NCBI GenBank assembly: GCA_001414485.1
Contig: LLEY01000116.1
Coordinates: forward strand, 1-64,000
Reading direction: 5' to 3'
Source: Calycina herbarum
Taxonomy: Eukaryota; Ascomycota; Leotiomycetes; Helotiales; Pezizellaceae
DNA length: 64,000 bases
Shown in pieces: positions 62,201 through 64,000 of the stretch. The position numbers and the translations under genes are program-made. The notes beneath the pieces were generated by a model that did not search any database, had not been told where the DNA came from, and was given only the letters and a program-made list of their open reading frames with translations. Within the stretch, counting starts at the first letter, position 1, and each line of letters begins with the position of its first letter.

Positions 62201-64000
62201 GAGCTGGAAGATGCCGAAATGGCTGCGCATAGTTCTGTATTATGTCGAAGATGTCCCTTTTTCAACGGACTCTTTAATGGCCGTGCAGGTGGCCAGTGGC
62301 TTGCTGGTCGACGAGAAGACGACTCAAATATTGTCCGGGTTGATTTGAAGCATATCGATCCTAAAACATTCCGACTTGTGCTACGCCATATTTATACCGA
62401 CACTGGAACGGAATTATTTGATGATACAGTTTCCGATGATATCGATGAGTTTTCCGACCTTGTCATGGACGTTATGGCTACAGCAAACGAACTCATGCTG
62501 GATCGATTATCTCAAATTTGCCAGGAAGTTCTCGGTCGATTTGGTAAGTCACAGATTTCTCATTCCGAACGATCACTAATTATATACGTAGTAAATGTTC
62601 GAAACGTCTGCTACTTGTTGAACTCCGTAGCTCCATGTTCCGTGGCTGAGTTCAAAGACTCAGCACTCGAATATATTTGTTTGCAATTGGAGTCCCTCTT
62701 GGAAAACCACTGGTTGAACGAACTTGATGAGGAGCTGCTTGAGGAATTAGATGGTGTCGTTCGCAAGAACCAGCTAGCATGTCTCAAGTATGCTAAGAGT
62801 GGGACTTTTGAGCTTATGTTACACGAACGAAATCTGGACCTAGCAGTGGATATTGAGGAAGAACGACAGCGCAGGATTCGAGACATGGCTTTTCGTGCGA
62901 ATCTCAAGAATGATGACAACAGACTCTCCTCGTCATTCCGGATGGCGCGTATTGGAAGTCTTGATGATTCTGTAGTGGGTTCACCAAGTCAGGAAAAGAG
63001 GCAGAGAAAGGCAAAGGGGAACAGAAACGAGCCGTTTAGTCCCATCATTCGGCCAAAAGACTCTACTCAGGATCTCATGTTTGATATGGAGGATGACGAT
63101 CTTTTGCCATCAGCACTGCCCAAGGTCCCCACTCCAACAGAAGCAGATAATGCCGACAATAATGATGGTCCTTGGGAAGGTCGTGAGCCAAGATCACTTG
63201 CAGAAAAGGACCAACTTCCGTTTGATCAGCAGGCTTCCCCAAATTTTGGTGACCAAGTTAATCAACAATCACCATCGCCTGCAGCAACCAAGAGTTGGTC
63301 TTCGCCGGCGCTGTCGTCTTCGAAACTTGGTTTGAAGGAGATCATGGCACAAGCGTCTTCGACTCGTACCTCTAATCTTTCAATGAGTCTCTCGGTCCAA
63401 AAAGCTCGAGAAGATTCCATCAAAAAAGAGAGTCTCAAGAACCTGTCCCAGAAGGAACGAAAAAAGCAACTGCAGAGAGCACAACAAGAAGCCATTTCCC
63501 AACCTCAAATAAATGTGGAAAAGGTTGACGACAAACCGTCTTCACCATGGCAGGTAGCTGCTAAAGGGCCCAAAACATCATTGAAAGAGGTCCTCCGCGG
63601 AGAACCAACTTCCTCACCCGTAGCCCCAAGTCCCAAATCTCTCAGTTCCCCAACTCCATCTCGACCAATACGACGAACCGCATCACCCGACACTCGTTTC
63701 TCAGGCCAACAGAGGACCGTCATTTCCAGCACCCTAACAAAACACTCTCCAGTCCCTAGCTCGAGTCAATCTTACAAACCCGTTGAGAAATCACAACCTC
63801 TAGTTCCGCATTCGAAGTCTTACAAGACTTCTACCTCGCAGCCTGAACCGGCTTTACAATTATCGATGTCTGATATTATTGGACAGCAGAGAAGGGAACA
63901 GGAGGTTATTAAGGAGGCGGTTGCTAAGAGAAGTCTTCAGGAGATTCAAGAGGAGCAGGCGTTTCAGGAATGGTGGGATCAAGAGTCGAGGAGAGCGCAG
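59208..64000 (+). CDS. Ankyrin-RCC1-BTB protein, IBtk-like, incomplete at window end
   Basis: Exons 59208-61456, 61516-61590, 61738-62543 and 62592 to beyond 64000. Ankyrin repeats lie near residues 120-200 (GWTALHRALYFGNITLARA), RCC1 propeller blades at about 230-480 (VFAWGSSNNYNLGLGD, LFMCGFGQGGRLGTGD, IFSWGQNSNGVLG, LFTWGRNDGQLG). Two BTB-type segments follow: YDIDICTTTSEVMIPIHGFM after the third exon start, and TIIELEDAEMAAHSSVLCRR further on. The last visible part is a Ser/Pro-rich tail with a charged coiled coil. This order matches the human inhibitor of Bruton tyrosine kinase family, whose BTB domains serve as Cul3 ubiquitin-ligase adaptors. The ATG at 59208 begins MSYLLWKYFHDDEIERFRKL. 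The 147-nt intron with GTGATG donor is the least certain join. No stop is seen before the edge. Confidence 0.88.

Overview
The window looks like a nuclear contig segment from a filamentous ascomycete (Pezizomycotina), probably a leotiomycete close to Helotiales. The reasons are short spliceosomal introns of about 45-150 nt with GTRNGT donors and CTAAC/CTAAT-like branch sites, long divergent intergenic DNA, and the gene set: exocyst Sec8, Knr4/Smi1, Vps68, Gpi13, a Cap59/Cmt1-type mannosyltransferase, an Rgt1-like Zn2Cys6 regulator, a copper-fist regulator and a Clr5-ankyrin protein. All gene models were spliced by hand from the sequence. The order placement is inference.

Layout. 1-2750: a fragment of mitochondrial nad5 followed by a decayed gene. 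2751-3917: a patatin-like lipid hydrolase. 5902-7852: a secreted histidine acid phosphatase. 8784-10385: actin with five introns. 12262-12912: the Hsp70 exchange factor Fes1. 14072-17373: a Clr5-ankyrin gene with two in-frame TAG codons. 18845-20178: a complete but dead Tc1/mariner element with perfect 38-bp inverted termini and TA target duplication. 20673-22167: a membrane-protein ORF head to head with a truncated alpha/beta-hydrolase relic. 22428-36109: a housekeeping block, all on the minus strand: Gpi13 (GPI anchor), Vps68 (vacuolar sorting), Knr4/Smi1 (cell-wall signalling) and Sec8 (exocyst). 36870: an intron-containing tRNA. 37733-38394: a three-exon small secreted protein. 40470-42216: a Cap59/Cmt1-like glycosyltransferase. 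43737-46140: an Rgt1-like glucose regulator interrupted by one TAG codon. 48272-49787: a copper-fist regulator. 54132-58115: a small membrane protein, a SET-domain protein and a hypothetical protein. 59208-64000: an ankyrin-RCC1-BTB protein running off the end.

The housekeeping genes share a broad theme of secretion, cell wall and membrane (Gpi13, Sec8, Knr4/Smi1, Cmt1-like, Vps68), but nothing suggests a co-regulated cluster or a biosynthetic gene cluster.

The most interesting signal is a set of eight premature in-frame stops in five otherwise readable frames. All are TAA or TAG, never TGA, at positions compatible with CAA/CAG (Gln) or TGG (Trp). One of them, codon 483 of the Rgt1 homologue, sits where the family has a conserved Trp and leaves the rest of the gene intact. 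This could be RIP-type C-to-T mutation, ordinary decay, or, for the TAG cases, transcripts repaired by A-to-I editing as known from other filamentous ascomycetes. The sequence alone cannot decide.
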